NCBI GenBank assembly: GCA_021827645.1
Contig: JAKAVA010000009.1
Span: 27,978-91,977, forward strand
Length of the DNA stretch: 64,000 nucleotides
Direction of reading: 5' to 3'
Source of the DNA: Planctomycetota bacterium
GTDB lineage: Bacteria; Planctomycetota; Phycisphaerae; WQYP01
Under the pieces are notes generated by a model that was not told the origin of the DNA, did not search any database, and saw only the letters and a program-made list of their open reading frames with translations. The position numbers and the translations under genes were made by a program. Of the stretch, positions 1 through 9,876 are shown in pieces (the stretch's first letter is position 1; every line of letters begins with the position of its first letter).

Positions 1-1
1 C

Positions 2-781
2 GTTACCCGCACCGCGTGCGCTCTGGCGGATAAGGCCAACAAATTTGTCGAGGATAATGCCCCCTGGGCGCTGGTGAAGCGAGACCCGGAAGCCGCCCGC
101 GGCGTGCTGACCGCCGCCCTCGAATGCAGCCGGATCTTGGCGATTTATCTTAAACCGATTGTGCCGACGATCAGTGCCAAAATCGAAACGTGCCTGCGGA
201 CGGGCGAACTGAAATGGAGCGATATTGAATCCTCCATGGCGCCGACCCGCATTTTACCTTTTGAACATCTCATCAACCGTCTGGATGAAAGGAATATCCA
301 AGTCATGCTGGAAGAAACTCAGGCAGCGCCAAGCGGCACAGATAAAAAACCGACCGCGGAAGGCAAACATCCCGTCGTTCCCCCGGCTGGTGTCGCAATA
401 TCGGCAACCGGCTCGCCGCCGTCACCGACGACGGATGTTGAACCCCTGGCGGCAACATGCACGATTGATCAATTCGCTGCGGTTGATCTGCGAGTGGGCA
501 GAATTGTCACGGCCGAGGCTGTGATGGAAAGCGACAAACTCATGCGCCTGGAATTGGATGTCGGTCCGCTGGGGAAACGATCAATTCTGGCGGGGATAAA
601 AAAAGCTTACACACCCGAGCAACTGGTGGGACGGCTGGTCATTTTCTGCGCTAATCTGGCCCCGCGAAAGATGAAGTTTGGGGTCAGTGAGGGGATGATT
701 TTAGCGGCCGGTGCGGGTGGGGCCAATGTTTTTGTTCTGGGTGTCGACAGCGGCGCCAAACCGGGCGATCGGGTCCACTGA
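2..781 (+). CDS. metG: Methionyl-tRNA synthetase, C-terminal part (5' end outside window)
   Basis: The frame is open from the first bases of the window, so this is the 3' end of a longer gene; 259 codons are visible. The first part fits the helical anticodon-binding region of MetRS (FVEDNAPWALVK and the following helices). After a Pro/Ala-rich linker, roughly the last 105 residues form the EMAP/Trbp111-type tRNA-binding OB fold, with VDLRVGRIV, a LDVGP strand and the end segment NLAPRKMKFGVSEGMILAA. MetRS charges tRNA-Met in the cytoplasm, and this appended domain normally dimerises the enzyme and increases tRNA affinity. The catalytic HIGH and KMSKS motifs lie upstream of the window and cannot be checked. 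Confidence 0.93.
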   Translation, partial: VTRTACALADKANKFVEDNAPWALVKRDPEAARGVLTAALECSRILAIYLKPIVPTISAKIETCLRTGELKWSDIESSMAPTRILPFEHLINRLDERNIQVMLEETQAAPSGTDKKPTAEGKHPVVPPAGVAISATGSPPSPTTDVEPLAATCTIDQFAAVDLRVGRIVTAEAVMESDKLMRLELDVGPLGKRSILAGIKKAYTPEQLVGRLVIFCANLAPRKMKFGVSEGMILAAGAGGANVFVLGVDSGAKPGDRVH

Positions 782-878
782 TTCATCGCAGCGACGTGCG
801 GAAATGCCTGCGGCAGCGATGCGGAACTGGACGATACAGCGGAGTAATGCCGGATTTCCGGTGCAAGGATGAATCGAT

Positions 879-1892
879 TTGGGTATTCCATGTGCCATAG
901 TTGGAATTGACATCAACGCCTCGCAATGGGTGGATGCGATCTCCATGGCGGTGAAAGGAGGGGTGATTGATCTGGTCGCGACGGGTCAGCCATTTCTCAA
1001 TCAGGCCCGCGAGACGGGGACTATTTTTGACGTCCCCTTCTACGCCGATCTGCGGCGGATGTTGCTGGAAACCTCTCCGCGGGTTGTGATCGTGGACCGA
1101 TCAGCCCGCATTTCTCTGGACTTTATCGAAGCCTTGCTCAGTCAGGGCATCGGCGTCTTCAGCATCGGCCCGCCGGTTACGAGTCTGCCCGAAGCGCATC
1201 GTATTGCCCATATTCTTGAACCTACCACACATCTGCTCTATGTGTGGCCGAAGATGACACAATCCTGGTCCATGCGGCAGTCGATGCAGTCCAATAATTT
1301 GCTCAAAGGGCCCAAATTTATTTCAGCCGCTTTTCACGCCCCCGGGCTGATGATGGGCCGCAAAAACATCTCCACGGAGTGTTTCGTGCGTAATCTGCTG
1401 GTACCGGCGTGGGATGCCATGCACACACTTCTGGATATTGCCGGTCCACCCAATGGACTTTTTGGTTCGCTGGTAGGAACTCCGGGTGACCGCGACAGTT
1501 TCGCCGCGATTTCAGGCCACGCCGCCGGCATTGCCCGATTTCTTAATTCCGCCACCGCGAGCTTCACCCTTTCCGATCGAGACCCGCGATGGAAGCGCGA
1601 CCTGATGGTGGTATCGGAAGACGGAACCTGGGTGGCAACGGATTTTTCCTATCATTTTTTTGATAATACCGGCAAATCCATTGAAGAGGATTCCATCTCA
1701 CCGGTACCCATTGAGCGGATGATCACCGACGAATTGGAGCTTTTCTGCCAGCACTTTTCTGCTCCCCCGTCGCCGAGCCGCGGCTGGCCGCACCTGCTGA
1801 CCGAAACCGCATCGATGCTCACGGCCATGCTGCTCTCACAACGCACCGGCATGGCGGAATCGCCGTTGCATCTGCGATCGCTGGCGTCATAG
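879..1892 (+). CDS. Rossmann-fold Gfo/Idh/MocA-like protein
   Basis: 337 residues. The only possible start in frame is TTG at 879: an in-frame stop lies at 870-872 and AAGGA sits about 9 bases upstream. The N-terminus (CAIVGIDINASQWVDAI) looks like a beta-alpha-beta nucleotide fold, but the classical GxGxxG loop is weak. The order of segments (Rossmann half, then a middle beta half with ISTECFVRNLLVPAWD and an SGHAAGIARF stretch) resembles Gfo/Idh/MocA oxidoreductases, which use NAD(P) on sugar or polyol substrates. No catalytic EKP-type motif is evident, so a structural or degenerate member is possible. It lies between metG and an MFS transporter on the same strand. The family call is an inference from overall pattern. 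Confidence 0.5.
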   Translation: MGIPCAIVGIDINASQWVDAISMAVKGGVIDLVATGQPFLNQARETGTIFDVPFYADLRRMLLETSPRVVIVDRSARISLDFIEALLSQGIGVFSIGPPVTSLPEAHRIAHILEPTTHLLYVWPKMTQSWSMRQSMQSNNLLKGPKFISAAFHAPGLMMGRKNISTECFVRNLLVPAWDAMHTLLDIAGPPNGLFGSLVGTPGDRDSFAAISGHAAGIARFLNSATASFTLSDRDPRWKRDLMVVSEDGTWVATDFSYHFFDNTGKSIEEDSISPVPIERMITDELELFCQHFSAPPSPSRGWPHLLTETASMLTAMLLSQRTGMAESPLHLRSLAS

Positions 1893-1931
1893 GTTTTGCC
1901 CCACACGTGGCCACACCGAATCCGAAATGCG

Positions 1932-1937
1932 TATAAT
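1932..1937 (+). promoter_or_regulatory. Possible -10 element before the MFS gene
   Basis: A perfect TATAAT lies about 54 bases before the TTG start of the MFS gene, in the only gap on this strand large enough for a promoter. No good -35 hexamer is seen 16-18 bases upstream, so the call is tentative. Confidence 0.3.
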
Positions 1938-1990
1938 CCAACTGTGATGGTTAGACTGCGGAAAGACCCCAGCAACGTTTTGGAGATCGA

Positions 1991-3319
1991 TTGGTCAACG
2001 GTAACGATCAGGTCCCGCTGAATCCCGGTGAACCGGGTGAAGGGGAACTGCGGCTACGCTCCGAAGCCGAGAAAATGAAGTCGACCCGGGAGCAGCGGCA
2101 TCGATTGCTGATGCTGATTCTCTTTCGAAGCACGCGCGCCGCTGCCGGCGGGATGATCATGGTCGCATTGCCGTATCTGGTCTTGCGTGACCCGCACGCG
2201 GGATCGCTGGCCTTGGCGGTACTTTACGTGGTGGGCGTTCTGTCGACGGCGGTGCTCGCCATCGGCGTTGGGCATCTGGCCGATCGATGGGATTATCGCG
2301 GTGCACTTCTGCTCACCGGACTTATGGTGCCGATCAGTGCGTGGATGGTGTATGTTGATCCGGTTTTCTGGATGCTCATGGCTGCATCAATCATCGGCGG
2401 ATTTGCCGCCACCGGATCGCTGATCGGCGGAGGTGTGGGTGGCGCGGCCCAGAGCGTGCAGAGCGCCGTCGTTGCCCGGATATCCACTCCTGATAACCGC
2501 ACCAAATATTATTCCGTGCTGGCATTTCTCAGCGGTATCGCGGGGGCTCTCGGCGCTCTGCTGGTGCATTTTTTCACGGAACGACAGGCATTTCTGGTGG
2601 CGGCAATCCTTTCTCTGGTCGGCTGCATTCCGCTGCTCTTCCTGTACCTCCCGCACTATGAACCGGCAAAAAAAGTGAGCCGGGCGGGTTCGGTCCGAGC
2701 GATCCGGCAGTTCGGCATCACGGGAATGCTCAACGGTTTCAGCCAGGGACTTATTACGCCCTTTTTAATACCCTTTTTTGTGCTGGTTTATCATGTGTCA
2801 CGGGCCCATATGTCGGTTTTCGCCTCTTTGGCCAGCACGACCGCGTCCATCAGCCTTCTCGCGGCACCGGTGCTGGAAAGAAGATTCGGATTTGTCCGCA
2901 GTATCACTTTTACCCGGGCGCTGGGCCTTATCCTGCTGATCATCATGGCCGTGTGGCATAATCTGGCGTTTGGCCTGGTGATCTACCTGATCTATCCCGC
3001 GCTCCGAATCGCCGCCTTGCCCGCACAACAATCGGCGCTGATTGAACGGGTGGAGCACGGCAGCATGGGCCGGGCACTGGCCGTGAACCAGGTGGCCAGA
3101 TTATCCGCATCATCGGCAGCCTCCATGTGCACCGGATACCTTTTTGATATTTCCGCCATTGAACTTCCGTTCTTCATCTATGCAGTTGTGATGGCTGCGA
3201 ACATCGTGCTTTACTACCGCTTCTTCGGACGCGACGGAAAAAAGAATGATGGGCAGCCCGATGCGGTTTCACCGGACCCGGCCGCGATCATCAGCGAAGC
3301 GGCCGCCAAAACACAATAA
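1991..3319 (+). CDS. Major facilitator superfamily transporter
   Basis: 442 residues with about twelve hydrophobic segments, beginning with MLILFRSTRAAAGGMIMVALPYLVL. A loop LADRWDYRGALLLTG stands where the MFS signature G-x-L-a-D-r-x-G-r-k/r lies between helices 2 and 3. The long central loop (PHYEPAKKVSRAGSVRAIRQF) separates the two six-helix halves. Substrate cannot be read from sequence. The TTG at 1991 has GGAG five bases upstream; an ATG at 2075 is an alternative start that would keep all membrane segments. The stop lies eight bases before the longest priA reading, so the two may be co-transcribed. Confidence 0.8.
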   Translation: MVNGNDQVPLNPGEPGEGELRLRSEAEKMKSTREQRHRLLMLILFRSTRAAAGGMIMVALPYLVLRDPHAGSLALAVLYVVGVLSTAVLAIGVGHLADRWDYRGALLLTGLMVPISAWMVYVDPVFWMLMAASIIGGFAATGSLIGGGVGGAAQSVQSAVVARISTPDNRTKYYSVLAFLSGIAGALGALLVHFFTERQAFLVAAILSLVGCIPLLFLYLPHYEPAKKVSRAGSVRAIRQFGITGMLNGFSQGLITPFLIPFFVLVYHVSRAHMSVFASLASTTASISLLAAPVLERRFGFVRSITFTRALGLILLIIMAVWHNLAFGLVIYLIYPALRIAALPAQQSALIERVEHGSMGRALAVNQVARLSASSAASMCTGYLFDISAIELPFFIYAVVMAANIVLYYRFFGRDGKKNDGQPDAVSPDPAAIISEAAAKTQ

Positions 3320-3327
3320 CGCATCAG

Positions 3328-5697
3328 ATGGGGGCGGCGATTATAATCCGCCCCATCATGACCGCCGAGGAATCCCCCTCACCGCTGTTTTCACCCGAAC
3401 CGCTTCAGGAAGCGATTGGCAAGGTGGCGGTAGATCGTGCGATTGATCATCTGCTGACCTACCGGATTGCATCGCATTGGACACCGCTGGCGAAGGTGGG
3501 GTCCAGGGTACGGGTTCCGCTGGGGCGCGGCAATCAGCTTGTTGACGGCGTGCTGGTGGAAATGATTGACGCAGCAGATAGTGCCGACGGGCTCAAGCGG
3601 CAGGGATGGAAGATGAAATCCATTGCCGAGATTGACGATCGGGTTGCTCCCATCCCCACCGAGCTGATCGACCTGGCACGATGGACAAGCCAATATTATC
3701 TCTGCCCGCTCGGGCTTGTGCTCTCGTCCATGATTCCGGCCGCGGCGAAGCGTCAGGTAGCCGTTCCAACACGTGACGTGCTCTGTCTTGCACCCGATGC
3801 GGAGATAAAGCTGCAAGCTCCCGGATTGAGCCGACAGGCCAAGGCTGGCTTTGACCGATTGCGTTCGGTTCTGCGGGCGGCCGGTGAAGATTGCGGCGAA
3901 CTTAGAACGGTGATGGCCGCGGCCGGGATATCACGCTTGATTCTGCGGCGCCTGTTGACGCACGGGGTGGTCATACGGAAAAAAATCCGACTTACGCCCA
4001 ACCCCGCCGGCAGCGATCCGGCCGTAACGTCCCATGTACGGCGGCAATCGGATGCGATTGCACTGACGGACGATCAGCGAGCGGCATGGGAAGAGATCCA
4101 TCCCTTGCTGGAAAAGGATGAGTTTGCAGTTCGTCTGCTGTACGGAGTTACGGGATCGGGCAAGACGGAACTCTATTTACGGGCTCTGGAGCGGGTCATT
4201 GAGCGCGGCAGGCGGGGCATCGTACTCATACCGGACATCTCGCTGACCACGCATATGGTCGACCGATTTATCCAACGGTTTGAAAAGGTCGTGGTCCTCC
4301 ACAGCGGCATGAGTGAATCGACGCGCCACCAGCACTGGCAGGCTGCCGCCAGCGGCTGGGCGGACGTGGTGATCGGCACCCGGTCGGCCATATTTGCACC
4401 CGTGCCCAACTGCGGGTTGATCGTGGTTGATGAGGAGCATGATCCCGGCTTCAAACAGGATAATACTCCGCGTTACCACGCGCGAGATGTCGCCATCCGG
4501 CGGGCTCAACTTTCAGGGATTCCAATACTTCTCGGCTCGGCGACCCCATCACTGGAATCGTGGCACAACAGCGAGACCCTGACTCACTTCAAACGCGTTG
4601 AACTTCTTCACCGTCCGGCGTCCGTCGAGTTGCCGGAGGTGATTCTGGTTGACATGCACGCCGAACGCCGAAAGCGGAAGGGCATCTGCGCACTGTCGAT
4701 GCGTCTGGAGGCGGAACTCAAGGCGGTGATTCAACGCGGCCGACAGGCGATATTACTATTAAATCGGCGCGGCTGGGCGCACTACGTGGGGTGCTCACGC
4801 TGCGACTGGAGTTTGAACTGCGAACATTGTGACGCCCATATGGTGGTGCACCATCATCGGGCTTCGGCGTCCCGGGCGGGCCGGTATGTGCAATGTCATT
4901 ATTGTCTCACCAGCCGGATTCTGCCGACGCTCTGTCCCGCCTGCGGAGCAAAACTCATCGAACTCGGGCAGGGCACGCAGCGCGTGCAGGAGGAACTGGA
5001 GAAGCTTTTCAGCAGCGACATCATGATCCGGATGGATGGCGACAGCATGCGAAACCTGGACGACTATCGCCGGGCGCTGCGGGATTTCGAGCAGGGAACC
5101 ACACGGATACTCCTTGGCACGCAGATGGTCGCCAAGGGGCTCGACTTTCCCGGTGTGGGCCTCGTGGGCGTGCTCGATGCGGACATGGCACAGAGTTCAC
5201 CGGACTTTCGAGCCGCTGAGCGCACGTTTGATCTGATCTCTCAGGTGGCCGGCCGATGCGGGCGAAGGGATGAGAAGGGGAGGGTGATTGTTCAAACATC
5301 GGACGTACGCTCGGCCGCCATTATTTACGCCTCGCGGCATGATTATCGCGGCTTTGTTGCCAGCGAACTGCCCCATCGAAAAGCATTTGGATACCCTCCA
5401 TTCTGCCGAATGGCCCGGCTGGTCATCTCTCACAAAGAACGCCCTCAGGCCACGGAGATGGGCCGACGGCTGGCCGAGATTCTGATACCACTGGCCGAAA
5501 AAGAGGGGTGCCGCTGGCAGGGACCGCAGAATCCGCCGATGGAATTTCAAGATGATTGGTTCCGAATTGAATTCATTATGTTTGGCCCCATCGCATCGAA
5601 CGTGCAGCGAACGCTGACCCATCTTCGGAGAGAGCCAATATTTCAGGAACTGAGCCGCTGGCTGACGGTAGATGTGGATCCGGTGAATCTGCGGTAA
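3328..5697 (+). CDS. priA: Primosomal protein N' (PriA helicase)
   Basis: 789 residues, close to full length for PriA, the 3'-to-5' helicase that reloads the replisome at stalled forks. The 3'-DNA-binding domain starts at VAVDRAIDHLLTYRI. The helicase core carries Walker A GVTGSGKTELY (about residue 275), DEEHD (about 366), GSATPSLESW, GTQMVAKGLDFP and QVAGRCGR. Eight cysteines in four CxxC pairs (about residues 490-545) form the two-zinc insert typical of PriA. ATG 3328 is the longest start. ATG 3358 lies about ten bases after a TATAAT at 3342-3347, so a short, nearly leaderless transcript from there is also possible. A two-way terminator follows. Confidence 0.95.
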   Translation: MGAAIIIRPIMTAEESPSPLFSPEPLQEAIGKVAVDRAIDHLLTYRIASHWTPLAKVGSRVRVPLGRGNQLVDGVLVEMIDAADSADGLKRQGWKMKSIAEIDDRVAPIPTELIDLARWTSQYYLCPLGLVLSSMIPAAAKRQVAVPTRDVLCLAPDAEIKLQAPGLSRQAKAGFDRLRSVLRAAGEDCGELRTVMAAAGISRLILRRLLTHGVVIRKKIRLTPNPAGSDPAVTSHVRRQSDAIALTDDQRAAWEEIHPLLEKDEFAVRLLYGVTGSGKTELYLRALERVIERGRRGIVLIPDISLTTHMVDRFIQRFEKVVVLHSGMSESTRHQHWQAAASGWADVVIGTRSAIFAPVPNCGLIVVDEEHDPGFKQDNTPRYHARDVAIRRAQLSGIPILLGSATPSLESWHNSETLTHFKRVELLHRPASVELPEVILVDMHAERRKRKGICALSMRLEAELKAVIQRGRQAILLLNRRGWAHYVGCSRCDWSLNCEHCDAHMVVHHHRASASRAGRYVQCHYCLTSRILPTLCPACGAKLIELGQGTQRVQEELEKLFSSDIMIRMDGDSMRNLDDYRRALRDFEQGTTRILLGTQMVAKGLDFPGVGLVGVLDADMAQSSPDFRAAERTFDLISQVAGRCGRRDEKGRVIVQTSDVRSAAIIYASRHDYRGFVASELPHRKAFGYPPFCRMARLVISHKERPQATEMGRRLAEILIPLAEKEGCRWQGPQNPPMEFQDDWFRIEFIMFGPIASNVQRTLTHLRREPIFQELSRWLTVDVDPVNLR

Positions 5698-5729
5698 ACC
5701 GCATGATCGCTCCCACCGATCATAAAAAG

Positions 5730-5765
5730 GCCCCGACGCATGAAGTCGGGGCACGATGACTTTTT
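5730..5765. terminator. Two-way rho-independent terminator between priA and the secretin gene
   Basis: The stem GCCCCGAC (5730-5737) pairs perfectly with GTCGGGGC (5745-5752) around a seven-base loop. Five A (5724-5728) precede it and TTTTT (5761-5765) follows, so it can stop the priA transcript on the plus strand and the pilus-like operon on the minus strand. The two genes converge here. Confidence 0.85.
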
Positions 5766-5809
5766 CTCAAATGAGATAACAGTCCTGCGGCTTGCGACCG
5801 CGCGGCCGA

Positions 5810-8800
5810 TCAATAATTTCGGCCGAACTGCTTACGTTCCCATTCCTTCTGAATGATGATGTGCGGCCGCACCAGAATCAGCAGAACTCCGGTATCGCGA
5901 ACGAAAGATCGATTGGTAAAGAGACGATTAATAATCGGAATATCGGAGAGGACGGGTACACCGGCCTCAACCTCCGTTTCACCGACGAGGCGCTGGCCGC
6001 CAAGCAGCAGAGTACCACCATCGGGTACCGATACGGTCGCCGCCACCTGAGTGAGCTGGATGACCGGCAACTGCACAAAGCCGGGAGCTCCGCCCCCCGC
6101 CCCGGTATTTCCAGTGCTCTGCGTGGCCGTGATCTGCCCTGAAACATTAAACGTATTGAGTGCGATAAGAGTAGCCAGTGAAGGCTGAATCGTCATCACC
6201 ACATATCGATGGTCGGCTGAAACGGTCGGCTGCACTTCAAGCACCACACCGGTCGAAAGGGTGGCGATGCTCAGGTTGGTACCGACTCCACCCCTACCAC
6301 CGACAATACTGCCTGTACCGGCGGTCTGAGTGAAGCTGGCGACGAAGTTCTGCTGCTGGGTAACCGTAATAAAGCCTTGCTGACCATTGAACAGGGTTAC
6401 ACGCGGCGCTGTGAGAATCGTGCTGTGCTCCGACCGCTGCACGGCGTTGATAAGAAGACTTAGCTGATAATTGGAAAGGATACCGCCGGAAATATTAAGA
6501 GCCGAGCCGGCGGCAGTGAAACCGTGAGCGATGTTATTCCCAACCCCCGTCGCGATGGGGGCGGCGAGCGTCTCAGTATTGTTGGCCACCGAGAGCGGCG
6601 CAATGGAGCTGCCCCCAAAGAATGGGCTGGCGGTTCCGGGATAACCGGCGGTTGCCGTTGGGCTGGCGGCCGTTGTGCCCGATCCATTGAAGTTCAGCCC
6701 CCATGAGAAGCCGAAGTAATTGAGGAAATCGGTATCGACCACCAGAAATCGGGTATCGATGGAGATTTCAATGGCCCGCGATTCACGCAATTTCTGAAGC
6801 AGCGCCGCGATTTTAGACTGATTGGTCGGCGTCTGGCTCACCACAAGCTGCCCGTTGAGCTCGCGGATTGAGCCGGTCCCGCCACCGGTAGCCGCCCAAG
6901 AATTCGGATCGACCGTCTTTTCGATCAGGCTGGTGATTTCCCGCACCATCGAACTGCGGCTCTTACCCTGCTGCTGCCCCTGTCCACCGGTACCGTTCTG
7001 TTGGAAAATACTTCCCCCACCACCGATGTTTCCGATGCCGCCGCCACCCTGGCTGCTGACCTGCGACGTGCTGTTCTGGGTCGCACTGGAGAGATTGAAT
7101 GTCGGGGCATTGTTGAAATTGGGCGCCTGGACCAGCAGATCGGAGATATTGTAAAGCCTGATGACCATCTGATGGGCCAACTGGCTCTTGGTGGAAATGG
7201 TGATAACACCTTGGTCGATGCTGTAGGCCAGTGGTGTACCTCCGCTTCCAGCGGCCTCCTGCAGTACCAATGACAGAATTTTTTCGAACGGTACGTTGGA
7301 AAGCTGCAGGCTGATGGGGGTCTGCTTCTGTACACCGGCATTGGCTAAAGCATTCCAGTTGACCACAATGTTGGCGCCGGTTTCCCGCCGCAACAGATTC
7401 ACCACATCGCTGAATGGCTGCTGCTGAACGCTGATAGTCGGGACCGACTCCGCCAGGCGTTTGCGCACCTGCGTGTCCGCCGACGATTCCGAGGAGCTTT
7501 GTTCCGCCTTACGCATACGACTGAGTTCGGGCCAGTCTCGCGGGTAGACCAGAAGATTATCGTAGGGAATGATATTTTCTTCGTCGGACAATTCCTGCTC
7601 TTGCGTCTGATACGATTTTTCCTTTCGATAATGATTGTATTTGTTGTAAATGATCTGATTCTGCACCTGACGACGCATGAACCGTGCCGAGTAGTTCAGC
7701 GGATCGATTGCAACGATCTGATTCAATGTATCAAGTGCCTGGGCGTACTGAAGCCGCTTATAGTATGAAAGCGCCTGCTTCATCAGCTCGTTAATCTGCT
7801 GCCGCCGCTGAATCGCAATTTTGTGCTCAATTTCATATTGGCTGCGCTGCACAGCGAGATTCTGCCGGGCTTTTTCCTTTGCGGCCGCCTCTTCCTGCGC
7901 CGCCTGCACCATCGCGATCTGCTGCGTGGCTCGGGATTTCATTGCCGCATAATCTGCCTGCGTGAAGAGCTGCTTGCCCGCTTCAATGGTCGCCAGGGCG
8001 TCGTTGGCATGGTCCAGAGATGCAACATATTTGCCCGCATTCGTCTCGGCCGTGGAAAGCGCCAAGTCATGATTGAACAATACTTCCGAGCGCTGGGCCG
8101 CAATAGCCTGACTGTAAAGTTCACTTTCCAGCAAACCGGGCGACTGCCCCGCCGCCAGTTTCTCGGCATATTCCCGTCCCATGCGGGCCGCAGCATTCTG
8201 AGGATCCAGAGCCAGTGCATCGTTATAAAGGCCGATAGCCTGATGGTATTTGGCGGCGTGAACCATGTTATCGGCATCGACCACCAATGCTGCAGAACGC
8301 TGTTGATTGATTTGGGCTGCGGAAGGCATCGACGGTGTAGATACGACGGCGGCCGGGGCCTTTGCCGCGGCAGGAGGCATTGCATTCATGGATGATCCTT
8401 GTTCATTTGTTTTCGAGACAACTGGAACCGGCATGGGTGTGGCAACGGACACTACAGAACCACTTTGCCCCTGCGCCGCCTTGGCCGCTGCGGCAGCTTC
8501 GGCCGCCTTTTCAGCTTCAGCCTCCTTGGCGGCTGCGGCAGCTTTTTCCTTCTGCACCATCATTTCGTGAGCCTGCTGCTCGCGTGCCATTTCCGCCGCA
8601 AGGGCGGCTCTCTGGGCGGCGGCCGCCTTGGCCGCGGCAATCTCACGGGCTTTTTCTGTCCGGGCCTCAGCGGCAGCAAGTTCATTCTGCATCTTAAGCT
8701 CAGCGGTATGCTGCTCCGCCGCCGATTTCTGCGCCGCCTCTTCGGCCGCCAATTTACGGGCCTGTGCTTTCTGCTCGGCGACCATTTCACTGGTACTGCT

Positions 8801-9631
8801 CGATGTTGTCGGTTGTTCCTTGGAGCTTGAAACACCGGGGGTTTTCTCAGCAACCGCCGTTCCCGGGGGAGTCGAGGGCTGGGTATTACCGCTGCTGCCG
8901 GATGCGGAGAGCTTGGAGACCGCCGGCGACTTGGCCGCGACCACCTTTTCAGACGCCATCGATTCCTGCTCGACGCGTTTTTGTGCGATCAGATACTGAT
9001 AGTGTGGAACTTCCGAGGCCTGATTTCCAAGATCAACACCCGATACTTGTATCTGACGCAGATCTTCGGTAGCGGCATTCAATTGCCCTGCCACATAGGC
9101 GGCTTTGGCTTTGGCCAGCAGTGAATTCATTTCGCCGACCATCGATGCCTGTTTCGCCTGCGCCAGCGCTAAGTTATCTTTGGCTTCTCGGATGAGTTCG
9201 GGTGAGGCACTCGGCGATGCAATGACCACTTGATACAAACTGACCGCATGAGCCAGATGCCCGTCGTCAAGCGAAGCCTGGGCATTCTGAAAAATGGTGT
9301 TGATGGTCGACTGATCGGCGATTCCGGCGTCGGCCTTCTGAAGCAGACCCACCAAGGCTGCACGACCGGAGCTGGAAAGATCCGCGGGATTAATCGCCAG
9401 TAAAACCTTTTTGGCGGATGCAAATTCGCGCTGCGACAGGAGGGATTTACCACGATTGAGCAAAGTCTGGGCTGGCGACTCCTGCGTTGCAGCAACCGCA
9501 CTGGAAATGATTGGAACACCGGCGGCAAACGCCATGCTTGTGATCGCGAGAGATAATATCCTCGAGCGAGTCTGTTTCTTCAAGACACTACTCCTCATCA
9601 CCTTGAACAACTTCTTCTTCGCCACATTCAC
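5810..9631 (-). CDS. Secretin of a type IV pilus/type II secretion-like system (PilQ/GspD-like)
   Basis: 1273 residues from GTG 9631; an ATG at 9598 is an alternative start. An N-terminal signal peptide (RSRILSLAITSMAFAAG, cut near AVA) directs export. A TPR-like helical part follows, then a long Ala/Glu/Lys coiled coil rich in AAAKEAEAEKAAEAA (about residues 285-390), then more TPR-like repeats. From about residue 730 comes a secretin N0/STN-like domain (VPTISVQQQPFSDVVNLL). The secretin core fills the last 300 residues and ends with the family hallmark VPVLSDIPIINRLF and VLLILVRPHII. It should form the outer-membrane ring. Length and the coiled coil far exceed PilQ, as in other PVC-type secretins. 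It is the last gene of the operon and ends at the terminator at 5730. Confidence 0.88.
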   Translation of the reverse strand: MNVAKKKLFKVMRSSVLKKQTRSRILSLAITSMAFAAGVPIISSAVAATQESPAQTLLNRGKSLLSQREFASAKKVLLAINPADLSSSGRAALVGLLQKADAGIADQSTINTIFQNAQASLDDGHLAHAVSLYQVVIASPSASPELIREAKDNLALAQAKQASMVGEMNSLLAKAKAAYVAGQLNAATEDLRQIQVSGVDLGNQASEVPHYQYLIAQKRVEQESMASEKVVAAKSPAVSKLSASGSSGNTQPSTPPGTAVAEKTPGVSSSKEQPTTSSSTSEMVAEQKAQARKLAAEEAAQKSAAEQHTAELKMQNELAAAEARTEKAREIAAAKAAAAQRAALAAEMAREQQAHEMMVQKEKAAAAAKEAEAEKAAEAAAAAKAAQGQSGSVVSVATPMPVPVVSKTNEQGSSMNAMPPAAAKAPAAVVSTPSMPSAAQINQQRSAALVVDADNMVHAAKYHQAIGLYNDALALDPQNAAARMGREYAEKLAAGQSPGLLESELYSQAIAAQRSEVLFNHDLALSTAETNAGKYVASLDHANDALATIEAGKQLFTQADYAAMKSRATQQIAMVQAAQEEAAAKEKARQNLAVQRSQYEIEHKIAIQRRQQINELMKQALSYYKRLQYAQALDTLNQIVAIDPLNYSARFMRRQVQNQIIYNKYNHYRKEKSYQTQEQELSDEENIIPYDNLLVYPRDWPELSRMRKAEQSSSESSADTQVRKRLAESVPTISVQQQPFSDVVNLLRRETGANIVVNWNALANAGVQKQTPISLQLSNVPFEKILSLVLQEAAGSGGTPLAYSIDQGVITISTKSQLAHQMVIRLYNISDLLVQAPNFNNAPTFNLSSATQNSTSQVSSQGGGGIGNIGGGGSIFQQNGTGGQGQQQGKSRSSMVREITSLIEKTVDPNSWAATGGGTGSIRELNGQLVVSQTPTNQSKIAALLQKLRESRAIEISIDTRFLVVDTDFLNYFGFSWGLNFNGSGTTAASPTATAGYPGTASPFFGGSSIAPLSVANNTETLAAPIATGVGNNIAHGFTAAGSALNISGGILSNYQLSLLINAVQRSEHSTILTAPRVTLFNGQQGFITVTQQQNFVASFTQTAGTGSIVGGRGGVGTNLSIATLSTGVVLEVQPTVSADHRYVVMTIQPSLATLIALNTFNVSGQITATQSTGNTGAGGGAPGFVQLPVIQLTQVAATVSVPDGGTLLLGGQRLVGETEVEAGVPVLSDIPIINRLFTNRSFVRDTGVLLILVRPHIIIQKEWERKQFGRNY

Positions 9632-9876
9632 CGAGGCTCACAACGTACATCACCCAGCGAGCTGCGGTATTAACTCATCTTAAATCACGGCGCGTCATAC
9701 ACGCCGACACCCTTTATCCCGCACCGACCGACACCGCCCGCCGAGTCTCGACAGTCGCGTATCCTAAATGCCTCTCCACGGGCTTGCAACCGGTGCGGCA
9801 AAATCGTCGGAGAGTGATCCATAAACCCAGTCCTATTATGAGGCCTCACGATCGACGCCGTCGGCGTCATTCTGAT